Shown in pieces: positions 1-15,125 of a stretch of DNA of 64,000 nt. The stretch is from contig OY720097.1 of NCBI GenBank assembly GCA_963082875.1, positions 13,648,501 to 13,712,500 on the forward strand. The letters run 5' to 3'. The DNA is from Corella eumyota. Lineage: Eukaryota > Chordata > Ascidiacea > Phlebobranchia > Corellidae. The notes beneath the pieces were generated by a model that did no database searches, was not told the origin of the DNA, and saw nothing but the letters and a program-made list of their open reading frames with translations. The stretch's first letter is position 1. Every line of letters starts with the position of its first letter. A program made the position numbers and the translations under genes.

Positions 1-3000
1 TATCACGTGACCTAATTAAACCCAAAATAAAAATTATCTCAAACTTTTGTTCAACTCAAAATTTTTGCAAAATGTTTTATCTTGAATGTTAGTTAGGCCA
101 ATGCGCGCCTAATTAAATATAAAATTTCAGATTTTGAGATTTCATAAATTTTAATAAAAGTTTCATAACTTTTATGAATATTAATATTTTCGAAAAATAT
201 TTTGTAAACACGGTAATTGGACCTGTGCGGTTCTAACACAACAATTATTTTTCGATTTAAAATTTTTTATTTTTTTTCAAAAAATTTGTATGCAATCTCA
301 TTGGCCAAAAATATCACGTGACCTAATTAAACCCAAAATAAAAATTACCTCAAACTTTGTTTTACTGAAAATTTTCGCGAAATGTTTTATTTTGAATGTT
401 AGTTAGGCCAATGTGCGTCTAATAAAATACAAAATTTTAGGTTTTGAGATTGCATAAATTTTTAATAAAAAATTCATAACTTTTATGAATATTAATATTT
501 TTGAAAAATATTTTGTAAACAAGGTAATTGGACTTGTGCGGTTCTAACACAACAATTATTTTTCGATTTAAAATTTTTTATTTTTTTTTGAAAAATTTGT
601 ATGCAATATCATTGGCCAAAAATATCACGTGATTAAACCCAAAATAAAAATTACCTCAAACTTTTGTTTTACTGAAAATTTTCGCGAAATGTTTTATCTT
701 GAATGTTAGTTAGGCCAATGCGCGTCTAATAAAATACAAAATTTTAGGTTTTGAGATTTCATAAATTTTTTAATAAAAGTTTCATAACTTTTATAAATAT
801 TAATATTTTCAAAAAATATTTTGTAAACACGGTAATTGGACTTGTGCAGTTCTAACACAACAATTATTTTTCGATTTAAAATTTTTTATTTTTTTTCAAA
901 AAATTTGTATGCAATATTATTGGAAAAAAATATCACGTGACCTAATTAAACCCAAAATAAAAATTACCTCAAACTTTTGTTTTACTGAAAATTTTCGCGA
1001 AATGTTTTATCTTGAATGTTAGTTAGGCCAATGCGCGTCTAATAAAATACAAAATTTTAGGTTTTAAGATTTATAAATTTTTAATAAAAGTTTCATAACT
1101 TTTATAAATATTAATATTTTCAAAAAATATTTTGTAAACACGGTAATTGGACTTGTGCGGTTCTAACACAACAATTATTTTTCGATTTAAAATTTTTTAT
1201 TTTTTTTCAAAAAATTTGTATGCAATATTATTGGCCAAAAATATCACGTGACCTAATTAAACCCAAAATAAAAATTACCTCAAACTTTTGTTTTACTGAA
1301 AATTTTCGCGAAATGTTTTATCTTGAATGTTAGTTAGGCCAATAAGCGTCTAATAAAAAACAAAATTTTAGGTTTTGAGATTTCATAAATTTTTAATAAA
1401 AGTTTCATAACTTTTATGAATATTAATATTTTCGAAAAATATTTTGTAAACACGGTAATTGGACCTGTGCTGTTCTAACACAACAATTATTTTTCGATTT
1501 AAAATTTTTTATTTTTTTTTAAAAAATTTGTATGCAATCTCATTGGCCAAAAATATCACGTGACCTAATTAAACCCAAAATAAAAATTATCTCAAACTTT
1601 TGTTCTACTCAAAATTTTTGCAAAATGTTTGATCTTGAATGTTAGTTAGGCCAATGCGCGCCTAATTAAATATAAAATTTCAGATTTTGAGGTTTCATAA
1701 ATTTTTAATAAAAGTTTCATAACTTTTATGAATATTAATATTTTCGAAAAATATTTTGTAAACACGGTAATTGGATCTGTGCGGTTCTAACACAACAATT
1801 ATTTTTCGATTTAAAATTTTTAATTTTTTTTCCAAAAATTTGTATGCAATATCATTGGCCAAAAATATCACGTGATCTAATTAAACCCAAAATAAAAATT
1901 ACCTCAAACTTTTGTTTTACTGAAAATTTTCGCGAAATGTTTTATCTTGAATGTTAGTTAGGCCAATGCGCGTCTAATAAAATACAAAATATCAGATTTT
2001 GAGATTTCATAAATTTTTAATAAAAGTTTCATAACTTTTATGAATATTAATATTCTTGAAAAATATTTTGTTAACACGGTAATTGGACCTGTGCGGTTCT
2101 AACACAACAATTATTTTTCGATTTAAAATTTTTTATTTTTTTTCAAAAAATTTGTATGCAATATCATTGGCCAAAAATATCACGTGACCTAATTAAACCC
2201 AAAATAAAAATTACCTCAAACTTTGTTTTACTGAAAATTTTCGCGAAATGTTTTATTTTGAATGTTAGTTAGGCCAATGTGCGTCTAATAAAATACAAAA
2301 TTTTAGGTTTTGAGATTGCATAAATTTTTAATAAAAAATTCATAACTTTTATGAATATTAATATTTTTGAAAAATATTTTGTAAACAAGGTAATTGGACT
2401 TGTGCGGTTCTAACACAACAATTATTTTTCGATTTAAAATTATTTATTTTTTTTTGAAAAATTTGTATGCAATATCATTGGCCAAAAATATCACGTGACC
2501 TAATGAAAACCAAAATAAAAATTACCTCAAACTTTTGTTTTACTGAAAATTTTCGCAAAATGTTTTATCTTGAATGTTAGTTAGGCCAATGCGCGTCTAA
2601 TAAAATACAAAATTTTAGGTTATGAGATTTTATAAATTTTTAATAAAAGTTTCATAACTTTTATGAATATTAATATTTTCGAAAAATATTTTGTAAACAC
2701 GGTAATTGGACCTGTGCGGTTCAGGCACAACAATTATTTTTCGATTTAAAATTTTTTATTTTTTTTCAAAAAATTTGTATGCAATCTCATTGGCCAAAAA
2801 TATCAAGTGACCTAATTAAACCCAAAATAAAAATTATCTCAAACTTTTGTTCTACTCAAAATTTTTGCAAAATGTTTTATCTTGAATGTTAGTTAGGCCA
2901 ATGTGCGTCTAATAAAATACAAAATTTTAGGTTTTGAGATTGCATAAATTTTTAATAAAAGTTTCATAACTTTTATGAATATTAATATTTTTGAAAAATA

Positions 3001-6000
3001 TTTTGTAAACAAGGTAATTGGACTTGTGCGGTTCTAACACAACAATTATTTTTCGATTTAAAATTTTTTATTTTTTTTTGAAAAATTTGTATGCAATATC
3101 ATTGGCCAAAAATATCACGTGACCTAATGAAAACCAAAATAAAAATTACCTCAAACTTTTGTTTTACTGAAAATTTTCGCAAAATGTTTTATCTTGAATG
3201 TTAGTTAGGCCAATGCGCGTCTAATAAAATACAAAATTTTAGGTTATGAGATTTTATAAATTTTTAATAAAAGTTTCATAACTTTTATGAATATTAATAT
3301 TTTCGAAAAATATTTTGTAAACACGGTAATTGGACCTGTGCGGTTCTAGCACAACAATTATTTTTCGATTTAAAATTTTTTATTTTTTTAAAAAAAATTT
3401 GTATGCAATCTCATTGGCCAAAAATATCAAGTGACCTAATTAAACCCAAAATAAAAATTATCTCAAACTTTTGTTCTACTCAAAATTTTTGCAAAATGTT
3501 TTATCTTGAATGTTAGTTAGGCCAATGCGCGCCTAATTAAATACAAAATTTTAGGTTTTGAGATTTCATAAATTTTTAATAAAAGTTTCATAACTTTTAT
3601 GAATATTAATATTTTCGAAAAATATTTTGTAAACACGGTAATTGTACCTGTGCAGTTCTAACACAACAATTATTTTTCGATTTAAAATTTTTAATTTTTT
3701 TTCCAAAAATTTGTATGCAATATCATTGGCCAAAAATATCACGTGATCTAATTAAACCCAAAATAAAAATTACCTCAAACTTTTGTTTTACTGAAAATTT
3801 TCGCGAAATGTTTTATCTTGAATGTTAGTTAGGCCAATGCGCGTCTAATAAAATACAAAATTTCAGATTTTGAGATTTCATAAATTTTTAATAAAAGTTT
3901 CATAACTTTTATGAATATTAATATTCTTGAAAAATATTTTGTAAACACGGTAATTGGACCTGTGCGGTTCTAACACAACAATTATTTTTCGATTTAAAAT
4001 TTTTTATTTTTTTTCAAAAAATTTGTATGCAATATCATTGGCCAAAAATATCACGTGACCTAATGAAAACCAAAATAATAATTACCTCAAACTTTTGTTT
4101 TACTGAAAATTTTCGCAAAATGTTTTATCTTGAATGTTAGTTAGGCCAATGCGCGTCTAATAAAATACGAAATTTCAGATTTTGAAATTTCACAATTTTT
4201 AATAAAAGTTTCATAACTTTTATGAATATTAATATTTTCGAAAAATAGTTTGTAAACACGGTAATTGGACCTGTGCGGTTCTAACACAACAATTATTTTT
4301 CGATTTAAAATTTTTTATTTTTTTTCAAAAAATTTGTATGCAATCTCATTGGCCAAAAATATCACGTGACCTAATTAAACCCAAAATAAAAATTATCTCA
4401 AACTTTTGTTCTACTCAAAATTTTTGCAAAATGTTTTATCTTGAATGTTAGTTAGGCCAATGCGCGCCTAATTAAATATAAAATTTCAGATTTTGAGATT
4501 TCATAAAATTTTAATAAAAGTTTCATAACTTTTATGAATATTAATATTTTCGAAAAATATTTTGTAAACACGGTAATTGGACCTGTGCGGTTCTAACACA
4601 ACAATTATTTATCGATTTAAAATTTTTTATTTTTTTAAAAAAAATTTGTATGCAATATCATTGGCCAAAAATATCACGTGATTAAACCCAAAAAAAAATT
4701 ACCTCAAACTTTTGTTTTACTGAAAATTTTCGCGAAATGTTTTATCTTGAATGTTAGTTAGGCCAATGCGCGTCTAATAAAATACAAAATTTTAGGTTTT
4801 GAGATTTCATAAATTTTTTAATAAAAGTTTCATAACTTTTATAAATATTAATATTTTCAAAAAATATTTTGTAAACACGGTAATTGGACTTGTGCAGTTC
4901 TAACACAACAATTATTTTTCGATTTAAAATTTTTTATTTTTTTTCAAAAAATTTGTATGCAATATTATTGGCCAAAAATATCACGTGACCTAATTAAACC
5001 CAAAATAAAAATTACCTCAAACTTTTGTTTTACTGAAAATTTTCGCGAAATGTTTTATCTTGAATGTTAGTTAAGCCAATGCGCGTCTAATAAAATACAA
5101 AATTTTAGGTTTTAAGATTTATAAATTTTTAATAAAAGTTTCATAACTTTTATAAATATTAATATTTTCGAAAAATATTTTGTAAACACGGTAATTGGAC
5201 TTGTGCGGTTCTAACACAACAATTATTTTTCGATTTAAAATTTTTTATTTTTTTTCAAAAAATTTGTATGCAATATTATTGGCCAAAAATATCACGTGAC
5301 CTAATTAAACCCAAAATAAAAATTACCTCAAACTTTTGTTTTACTGAAAATTTTCGCGAAATGTTTTATCTTGAATGTTAGTTAGGCCAATAAGCGTCTA
5401 ATAAAATACAAAATTTTAGGTTTTGAGATTTCATAAATTTTTAATAAAAGTTTCATAACTTTTATGAATATTAATATTTTCGAAAAATATTTTGTAAACA
5501 CGGTAATTGGACCTGTGCGGTTCTAACACAACAATTATTTTTCGATTTAAAATTTTTTATTTTTTTTCAAAAAATTTGTATGCAATATTATTGGCCAAAA
5601 ATATCACATGACCTAATTAAACCCAAAATAAAAATTACCTCAAACTTTTGTTTTACTGAAAATTTTCGCGAAATGTTTTATCTTGAATGTTAGTTAGGCC
5701 AATGCGCGTCTAATAAAATACAAAATTTCAGATTTTGAGATTTCATAAATTTTTAATAAAAGTTTCATAACTTTTATGAATATTAATATTCTTGAAAAAT
5801 ATTTTGTTAACACGGTAATTGGACCTGTGCGGTTCTAACACAACAATTATTTTTCGATTTAAAATTTTTTATTTTTTTTCAAAAAATTTGTATGCAATAT
5901 CATTGGCCAAAAATATCACGTGACCTAATTAAACCCAAAATAAAAATTACCTCAAACTTTGTTTTACTGATAATTTTCGCGAAATGTTTTATTTTGAATG

Positions 6001-9000
6001 TTAGTTAGGCCAATGTGCGTCTAATAAAATACAAAATTTTAGGTTTTGAGATTGCATAAATTTTTAATAAAAGTTTCATAACTTTTATGAATATTAATAT
6101 TTTTGAAAAATATTTTGTAAACAAGGTAATTGGACTTGTGCGGTTCTAACACAACAATTATTTTTCGATTTAAAATTTTTTATTTTTTTTTGAAAAATTT
6201 GTATGCAATATCATTGGCCAAAAATATCACGTGACCTAATGAAAACCAAAATAAAAATTACCTCAAACTTTTGTTTTACTGAAAATTTTCGCAAAATGTT
6301 TTATCTTGAATGTTAGTTAGGCCAATGCGCGTCTAATAAAATACAAAATTTTAGGTTATGAGATTTTATAAATTTTTAATAAAAGTTTCATAACTTTTAT
6401 GAATATTAATATTTTCGAAAAATATTTTGTAAACACGGTAATTGGACCTGTGCGGTTCTAGCACAACAATTATTTTTCGATTTAAAATTTTTTATTTTTT
6501 TAAAAAAAATTTGTATGCAATGTCATTGGCCAAAAATATCAAGTGACCTAATTAAACCCAAAATAAAAATTATCTCAAACTTTTGTTCTACTCAAAATTT
6601 TTGCAAAATGTTTTATCTTGAATGTTAGTTAGGCCAATGCGCGCCTAATTAAATACAAAATTTTAGGTTTTGAGATTTCATAAATTTTTAATAAAAGTTT
6701 CATAACTTTTATGAATATTAATATTTTCGAAAAATATTTTGTAAACACGGTAATTGTACCTGTGCAGTTCTAACACAACAATTATTTTTCGATTTAAAAT
6801 TTTTAATTTTTTTTCCAAAAGTTTGTATGCAATATCATTGGCCAAAAATATCACGTGATCTAATTAAACCCAAAATAAAAATTACCTCAAACTTTTGTTT
6901 TACTGAAAATTTTCGCGAAATGTTTTATCTTGAATGTTAGTTAGGCCAATGCGCGTCTAATAAAATACAAAATTTCAGATTTTGAGATTTTATAAATTTT
7001 TAATAAAAGTTTCATAACTTTTATGAATATTAATATTCTTGAAATATATTTTGTTAACACGGTAATTGGACCTGTGCGGTTCTAACACAACAATTATTTT
7101 TCGATTTAAAATTTTTTATTTTTTTTCAAAAAATTTGTATGCAATATCATTGGCCAAAAATATCACGTGACCTAATGAAAACCAAAATAATAATTACCTC
7201 AAACTTTTGTTTTACTGAAAATTTTCGCAAAATGTTTTATCTTGAATGTTAGTTAGGCCAATGCGCGTCTAATAAAATACAAAATTTCAGATTTTGAGAT
7301 TTCACAATTTTTAATAAAAGTTTCATAACTTTTATGAATATTAATATTTTCGAAAAATAGTTTGTAAACACGGTAATTGGACCTGTGCGGTTCTAACACA
7401 ACAATTATTTTTCGATTTAAAATTTTTTATTTTTTTTCAAAAAATTTGTATGCAATCTCATTGGCCAAAAATATCACGTGACCTAATTAAACCCAAAATA
7501 AAAATTATCTCAAACTTTTGTTCTACTCAAAATTTTTGCAAAATGTTTTATCTTGAATGTTAGTTAGGCCAATGCGCGCCTAATTAAATATAAAATTTCA
7601 GATTTTGAGATTTCATAAAATTTTAATAAAAGTTTCATAACTTTTATGAATATTAATATTTTCGAAAAATATTTTGTAAACACGGTAATTGGACCTGTGC
7701 GGTTCTAATACAACAATTATTTATCGATTTAAAATTTTTTATTTTTTTTCAAAAAATTTGTATGCAATATTATTGGCCAAAAGTATCACGTGACCTAATT
7801 AAACCCAAAATAAAAATTACCTCAAACTTTTGTTTTACTGAAAATTTTCGCGAAATGTTTTATCTTGAATGTTAGTTAGGCCAATGCGCGTCTAATAAAA
7901 TACAAAATTTTAGGTTTTAAGATTTATAAATTTTTAATAAAAGTTTCATAACTTTTATAAATATTAATATTTTCGAAAAATATTTTGTAAACACGATAAT
8001 TGGACTTGTGCGGTTCTAACACAACAATTATTTTTCGATTTAAAATTTTTTATTTTTTTTCAAAAAATTTGTATGCAATATTATTGGCCAAAAATATCAC
8101 GTGACCTAATTAAACCCAAAATAAAAATTACCTCAAACTTTTGTTTTACTGAAAATTTTCGCGAAATGTTTGATCTTGAATGTTAGTTAGGCCAATGCGC
8201 GTCTAATAAAATACAAAATTTCAGATTTTGAGATTTCATAAATTTTTAATAAAAGTTTCATAACTTTTATGAATATCAATATTTTTAAAAAATATTTTGT
8301 AAACACGGTAATTGGACTTGTGCGGTTCTAACACAACAATTATTTTTCGATTTAAATTTTTTTTTTTTTTTAAATTTGTATGCAATATCATTGGCCAAAA
8401 ATATCACGTGACCTAATGAAAACCAAAATAAAAATTACCTCAAACTTTTGTTTTACTGAAAATTTTCGCGAAATGTTTTATCTTGAATGTTAGTTAGGCC
8501 AATGCGCGTTTAATAAAATACAAAATTTTAGGTTTTGAGATTTCATAAATTTTTTAATAAAAGTTTCATAACTTTTATGAATAGTAATATTTTCGAAAAA
8601 TATTTTGTAAACACGGTAATTGTACCTGTGCGGTTCTAACACAACAATTATTTTTCGATTTAAAATTTTTTATTTTTTAAAAAAAAATTTGTATGCAATA
8701 TCATTGGCCAAAAATATCACGTGACCTAATTAAACCCAAAATAAAAATTACCTCAAACTTATGTTTTACTGAAAATTTTCGCGAAATGTTTTATCTTGAA
8801 TGTTAGTTAGGCCAATGCGCGTCTAATAAAATACAAAATTTCAGATTTTGAGATTTCATAAATTTTTAATAAAAGTTTCATAATTTTTATGAATATTAAT
8901 ATTTTAAAAAAATATTTTGTAAACACGGTAATTGGACCTGTGCGGTTCTAACACAACAATTATTTTTCGATTTAAATTTTTTTTTTTTTTTTTTTAAATT

Positions 9001-12000
9001 TGTATGCAATATCATTGGCCAAAAATATCACGTGACCTAATGAAAACCAAAATAAAAATTACCTCAAACTTTTGTTTTACTGAAAATTTTCGCAAAATGT
9101 TTTATCTTGAATGTTAGTTAGGCCAATGCGCGTCTAATAAAATACAAAATTTTAGGTTTTGAGATTTCATAAATTTTTAATTAAAGTTTCATAACTTTTA
9201 TGAATATTAATATTTTCGAAAAATATTTTGTAAACACGGTAATTGGACCTGTGCGGTTCTAACACAACAATTATTTTTCGATTTAAAATTTTTTATTTAA
9301 AAAAAAAAATTTGTATGCAATCTCATTGGCCAAAAATATCACGTGACTTAATTAAACCCAAAATAAAAATTACCTCAAACTTTTGTTTTACTGAAAATTT
9401 TCGCGAAATGTTTTATCTTGAATGTTAGTTAGGCCAATGCGCGTCTAATAAAATACAAAATTTTAGGTTTTGAGATTTCATAAATTTTTTAATAAAAGTT
9501 TCATAACTTTTATAAATATTAATACTTTCGAAAAATATTTTGTAAACACGGTAATTGGACCTGTGCGGCTCTAACACAACTATTATTTTTCGATTTAAAA
9601 ATTTTTATTTTTTTTCAAAAAATTTGTATGCAATATCATTGGCCAAAAATATCACGTGACCTAATTAAACCCAAAATAAAAATTACCTCAAACTTTTGTT
9701 TTACTGAAAATTTTAGCGAAATGTTTTATCTTGAATGTTAGTTAGGCCAATGCGCGTCTAATAAAATACAAAATTTTAGGTTTTGAGATTTCATAAATTT
9801 TTTAATAAAAGTTTCATAACTTTTATAAATAATAATACTTTCGAAAAATATTTTGTAAACACGGTAATTGGACCTGTGCGGTTCTAACATAACAATTATT
9901 TTTCGATTTAAAATTTTTTATTTTTTTTAAAAAAATTTGTATGCAATATCATTGGCCAAAAATATCACGTGACCTAATTAAAACCAAAATAAAAATTACC
10001 TCAAACTTTTGTTTTACTGAAAGTGTTCGCGAAATGTTTTATCTTGAATGTTAGTTAGGCCAATGCACGTCTAATAAAATACAAAATTTTAGGTTTTGAG
10101 ATTTCATAAATTTTTAATAAAAGTTTCATAACTTTTATGAATATTAATATTTTCGAAAAATATTTTGTAAACACGGTAATTGGACCTGTGCGGTTCTAAC
10201 ACAACAATTATTTTTCGATTTAAAATTTTTTATTTTTTTTCAAAAAATTTGTATGCAATCTCATTGGCCAAAAATATCACGTGACCTAATTAAACCCAAA
10301 ATAAAAATTGTCTCAAACTTTTGTTCTATTCAAAATTTTTGCGAAATGTTTTATCTTGAATGTTAGTTAGGCCAATGCGCGCCTAATTAAATATAAAATT
10401 TCAGATTTTGAGATTTCATAAATTTTTAATAAAAGTTTCATAACTTTTATGAATATTAATATTTTCGAAAAATATTTTGTAAACACGGTAATTGGACCTG
10501 TGCGGTTCTAACACAACTATTATTTTTCGATTTAAAATTTTTTATTTTTTTTCAAAAAATTTGTATGCAATATCATTGGCCAAAAATATCACGTGACCTA
10601 ATTAAACCCAAAATAAAAATTACCTCAAACTTTTGTTTTACTGAAAATTTTCGCGAAATGTTTTATCTTGAATGTTAGTTAGGCCAATGCGCGTCTAAAA
10701 AAATACAAAATTTTAGGTTTTGAGAATTCATAAATTTTTTAATAAAAGTTTCATAACTTTTATAAATATTAATACTTTCAAAAAATATTTTGTAAACACG
10801 GTAATTGGACCTGTGCGGTTCTAACACAACAATTATTTTTTGATTTAAAATTTTTTATTTTTTTTTAAAAAATTTGTATGCAATATCATTGGCCAAAAAT
10901 ATCACGTGACCTAATTAAACCCAAAATAAAAATTACCTCAAACTTTTGTTTTACTCAAAATTTTCGCGAAATGTTTTATCTTGAATGTTAGTTAGGCCAA
11001 TGCGCGTCTAATAAAATACAAAATTTTAGGTTTTAAGATTTCATAAATTTTTAATAAAAGTTTCCTAACTTTTATGAATATTAATATTTTTGAAAAATAT
11101 TTTGTAAACACGGTAATTGAACCTGTGCGGTTCTAACACAACAATTATTTTTCGATTTAAAATTTTTAATTTTTTTTCAAAAAATTTATATGCAATCTCA
11201 TTGGCCAAAAATATCACGTGATCTAATTAAACCCAAAATAAAAATTACCTCAAACTTTTGTTTTACTGAGAATTTTCGCGAAATGTTTTATCTTGAATGT
11301 TAGTTAGGCCAATGCGCGTCTAATAAAATACAAAATTTTAGGTTTTGAGATTTCATAAATTTTTAATAAAAGTTTCATAACTTTTATGAATAGTAATATT
11401 TTCAAAAAATATTTTGTAAACACGGTAATTGGACCTGTGTGGTTCTAACACAACAATTATTTTTCGATTTAAAATTTTTTATTTTTTTTCAAAAAATTTG
11501 TATGCAATATCATTGGCCAAAAATATCACGTGACCTAATGAAAACCAAAATAAAAATTACCTCAAACTTTTGTTTTACTGAAAATTTTCGCGAAATGTTT
11601 TATCTTGAATGTTAGTTAGGCCAATGTGCGTCTTATAAAATACAAAATTTTAGGTTTTGAGATTTCATAAATTTTTAATAAAAGTTTCATAACTTTTATG
11701 AATATTAATATTTTTGAAAAATATTTTGTAAACACGGTAATTGGACTTGTGCGGTTCTAACATAACAATTATGTTTCGATTTAAAATTTTTTATTTTTTT
11801 TCAAAAAATTTGTATGCAATATCATTGGCCAAAAATATCACGTGACCTAATTAAACCCAAAATAAAAATTACCTCAAACTTTTGTTTTACTGAAAAATTT
11901 CGCGAAATGTTTTATCTTGAATGTTAGTTAGGCCAATGCGCGTCTAATAAAATACAAAATTTTAGGTTTTGAGATTTCATAAATTTTTAATAAAAGTATC

Positions 12001-12358
12001 ATAACTTTTATGAATATTAATATTTTCGAAAAATATTATGTAAACGCGGTAATCGGACCTGTGCGGTTCTAACACAACAATTATTTTTCGATTTAAAATT
12101 TTTTATTTCTTTTCAAAAAATTTGTATGCAATATCATTGGCCAAAAATATCACGTGACCTAATGAAAACCAAAATAAAAATTACCTCAAACTTTTGTTTT
12201 ACTGAAAATATTCGCGAAATGTTTAATCTTGAATGTTAGTTAGGCCAATGCGCGTCTAATTAAATATAAAATTTTAGGTCTTGAGATTTTGTCAATTTTT
12301 AATAAAAGTTTCATAACTTTTATGAATATTAATATTTTCGAAAAATATTATGTAAACA
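1..12358. repeat. satellite A array, about 40 tandem monomers of ~310 bp
   Basis: The same ~310-bp unit is repeated head to tail from base 1 (the array runs off the left edge). The motif TATCACGTGA recurs at about 1, 311, 623, 931, 1242 and 1554, and so on to the end. Each unit has, in order: ATTGGCCAAA, the palindrome TCACGTGA, a stretch that usually contains TTTCGCGAAA, then TTAGGCCAATGCGCG, the 7-bp inverted repeat TTCATAA-ctt-TTATGAA, and T/A runs. Nearly all CpGs of the unit sit in these palindromes. Monomers differ by a few percent and fall into recurring types. The short open frames here, such as 9243-9428, are chance readings of one monomer, so I call no gene. The last unit is cut off after TGTAAACA at 12358. 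Confidence 0.97.
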
Positions 12359-15125
12359 TTATATCAAATCCCACTTTTAGTTTTATTCTCACTAATCCGA
12401 ATTTTGAAATCGAATAACTTTTGATTTTGTGTATATAAATTTTTTAAATTTTAGTATGTTGTTTATTATTATATTGTGTTTCAATCCTTCTATTTTGATA
12501 ATTTAAGTATTATTAATTAGTAATTAATAGGTGTTTGTTTATTAAAATTTAGAGATCGTTATTAAGTTTTCAAATTTTGGTCAGTTATATATCATAATAT
12601 TGATAATTTGAAATTGGATTAAAAATTTAATTTTTGTTTGTTTATTATATTTAAATTCTTGTTTGTTTATTAAACATAAAAGTTTAATATTAGGCATTTA
12701 ATATTTAATATAATGTATTTTTTAATATTTGTAATTAAAATACATTTTGTTGTTTCTTTTATTTAAATGCTTGTTTATTTATTAAAAATCAAAAATTCAT
12801 TCTTGGAATTTAAAATTTAGTATAATGTATATCTTGATATTAACAACATAAAACTGGGTTGAAAAATTAATTTTATTTGTATAATATATTTAAATGCTTG
12901 TTTGTTTATTAAAAATCAAAGATATGTAATATTCTTAGTTAAGGTGTATGCATATTTTTTTTATATAAAATTATGCTAAACATAATCAAATAATTTCGAA
13001 CCATATTTTAATTATCAAATAAATCTAGTTATATTTATTATTGTTTTTATTCTTATTTGACCGAATTTTGAGGGACGATAATTTTTGTTCTTTAAAATTA
13101 AAAATTCTAAATTTTCAGTATGTTTGTTATTTTCCCAACGAATCGCAAACCTCCTATTTACGACATTTAAATATCACTAATTACTAATTACTATGTGTTT
13201 GTTTATTAAAATTTAAAGATTGTTATTAATTTTTTAATTCTTGGTCAATTGTATATCATGATATTACTAACTCAAAAATGAACTAAAATTTTAATTTTTA
13301 TTACTAATTACTTATTAATAGGTGTTTGTTTATTAAAATTTAATTGTTTTTATTCTTATTTGACCGAATTTTGAAAGACGATAACTTTTGTTCTTTAAAA
13401 GTAAAAGTTCTAAATTTTTAGTATGTTTGTTATTATTCCAACGAATCGCAAACCTTCTATATACTACATTTAAATGTCACTAATTACTAATTAATATATT
13501 TTATTATTAAAATTTAAAGATTAAATTTGCTGAAATTTTAATATGTTGTTGGTATTATTATTTTGTATGTTGCTATTTAAAATGAAGATTTAACTCTAGC
13601 TAAATATCGTTTAATCATTATTTTAGTTTTTTTATAAAATAACGAATCAGTGTGAGTTTAACGCTTGAATAATTTAATAGCGTTCTGGTCGCCGTCAAAA
13701 ATCGTCCTTTTCGCTGTCCATTAAAGTAAAAAATATTGGTTGAAAATTTAAGTAAAATGTTAAAATATAAGTAAACAATGTGTAAAATTTTAGTTTTAAT
13801 TGTTTTGTTATTATTATATTTTAATACTTGTTTGATTACTAAAAAATTAAGATCGGTATTTTGCTTTTAAATTTAGTTTACTTTTATATTACAATATCAA
13901 TGAGTGCGTGTTCGCTTGTTAAAATTAGGTTTAAATATAAAAAAGTTCATATTTAAATTTATAATTTAATTAATAAACCTACTAAATAAATTATATTTAT
14001 AAAAAAAATCAAACAATTTCGAACCATATTTTATTTATCAAATAAATCTAGTTTTTATTATTATTTTTATTCTTTCTAGTCCCAATTTTGAAAGAAGATA
14101 TCTTTAGTTCCTTAGAATTTAAAAATCTGAAATTTTAGTATGTTGTTTATTATCAGATTATGTTTTCATTCTCCTATTTACAACATTTGATTATCACTAA
14201 TTACTAATTAATAAGTGTTTATTTATCAAAATTTAAAGGTTGTTATTAATTTTTCAAATCTTTGTCAATTGTAGATCATGATATTAGTAACTCAAAAATG
14301 AATTAAAATTTTAATTTTTTACACTAATTACAAATTAATAGGTGTTTATTTATTAAAATTTAAAGTTTGTTATTTATTTTTTTAAATCTTGGCCATTTGT
14401 ATATCATGATATTGGTAACTTAAAAGTGAATTAAAATTTTGATTTTTATCACTAATTACTAATTAATAGGTCTTTATTTATCAAAATTTAAAGATTGTTA
14501 TTTATTTTTTAAATCTTGGCCATTTGTATATCATGATATTAGTAACTCAAAAATGAATTAAAATTTTAATTTTTATCACTAATTACTTGTTAATAGATGT
14601 TTATTTATTAAAATTTAAAGATTGTTATTGCTCTTTTAAATCTTGGTCTATTGTATATCATGATAGCAGTATCTCAAAAATAGATAAAAAATTTAATTTT
14701 TGTTTGTTTATTATATTTAAATTATTGTTTGTTTATTTAAAATTAAAGTTCGACATTTAGTATTTAAAATTTGATATAATGTATTTTATAATATAAGTAG
14801 TTAAAAAACATACTTAAAAAATAATTTTTGTTTATTTATCATATATGTAAATGCTTGTTTATTTATTAAAAATCAATTTTAGGAATTTTAAATTTAGTCT
14901 AATGTATATCTTAATATTAACAACATAAAACTCGGTTAAAATATTAATTTTTGTATGTATAATATATTTGAATACTTGTTTGTTTATTAAAAATCAAAGA
15001 TATGTAATAGTCTTAGTAAATGTTTACGCATATCTTTTTTCATTTATTAAAATTTATGCTAAACATAATCAAATTATTTCGAACCATATTTTATTTATCA
15101 AATAAATCTAGTATTTATCAAATAG
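12359..15125. repeat. AT-rich complex repeat B, copy 1
   Basis: This is a sequence unrelated to satellite A, with very high A+T and no credible reading frame. The block TTTATCAAATAAATCTAGT, preceded by TTTCGAACCATATTT, appears near 13010, 14035 and 15095, about 1.04 kb apart. Between about 14195 and 14640 there is a ~127-bp sub-repeat in four copies, each starting CACTAATTAC and containing TGTATATCATGATATTA. It ends abruptly at 15125, where satellite A resumes in mid-monomer. I see no coding sequence, RNA gene or transposon ends. Confidence 0.85.

Noticed and set aside
9243-9428. 61-codon open frame in satellite A (and its twin at 15020-15205)
   Set aside because: It is a reading of one monomer and its junction; other monomers have stops in that frame and there is no codon or family signal.
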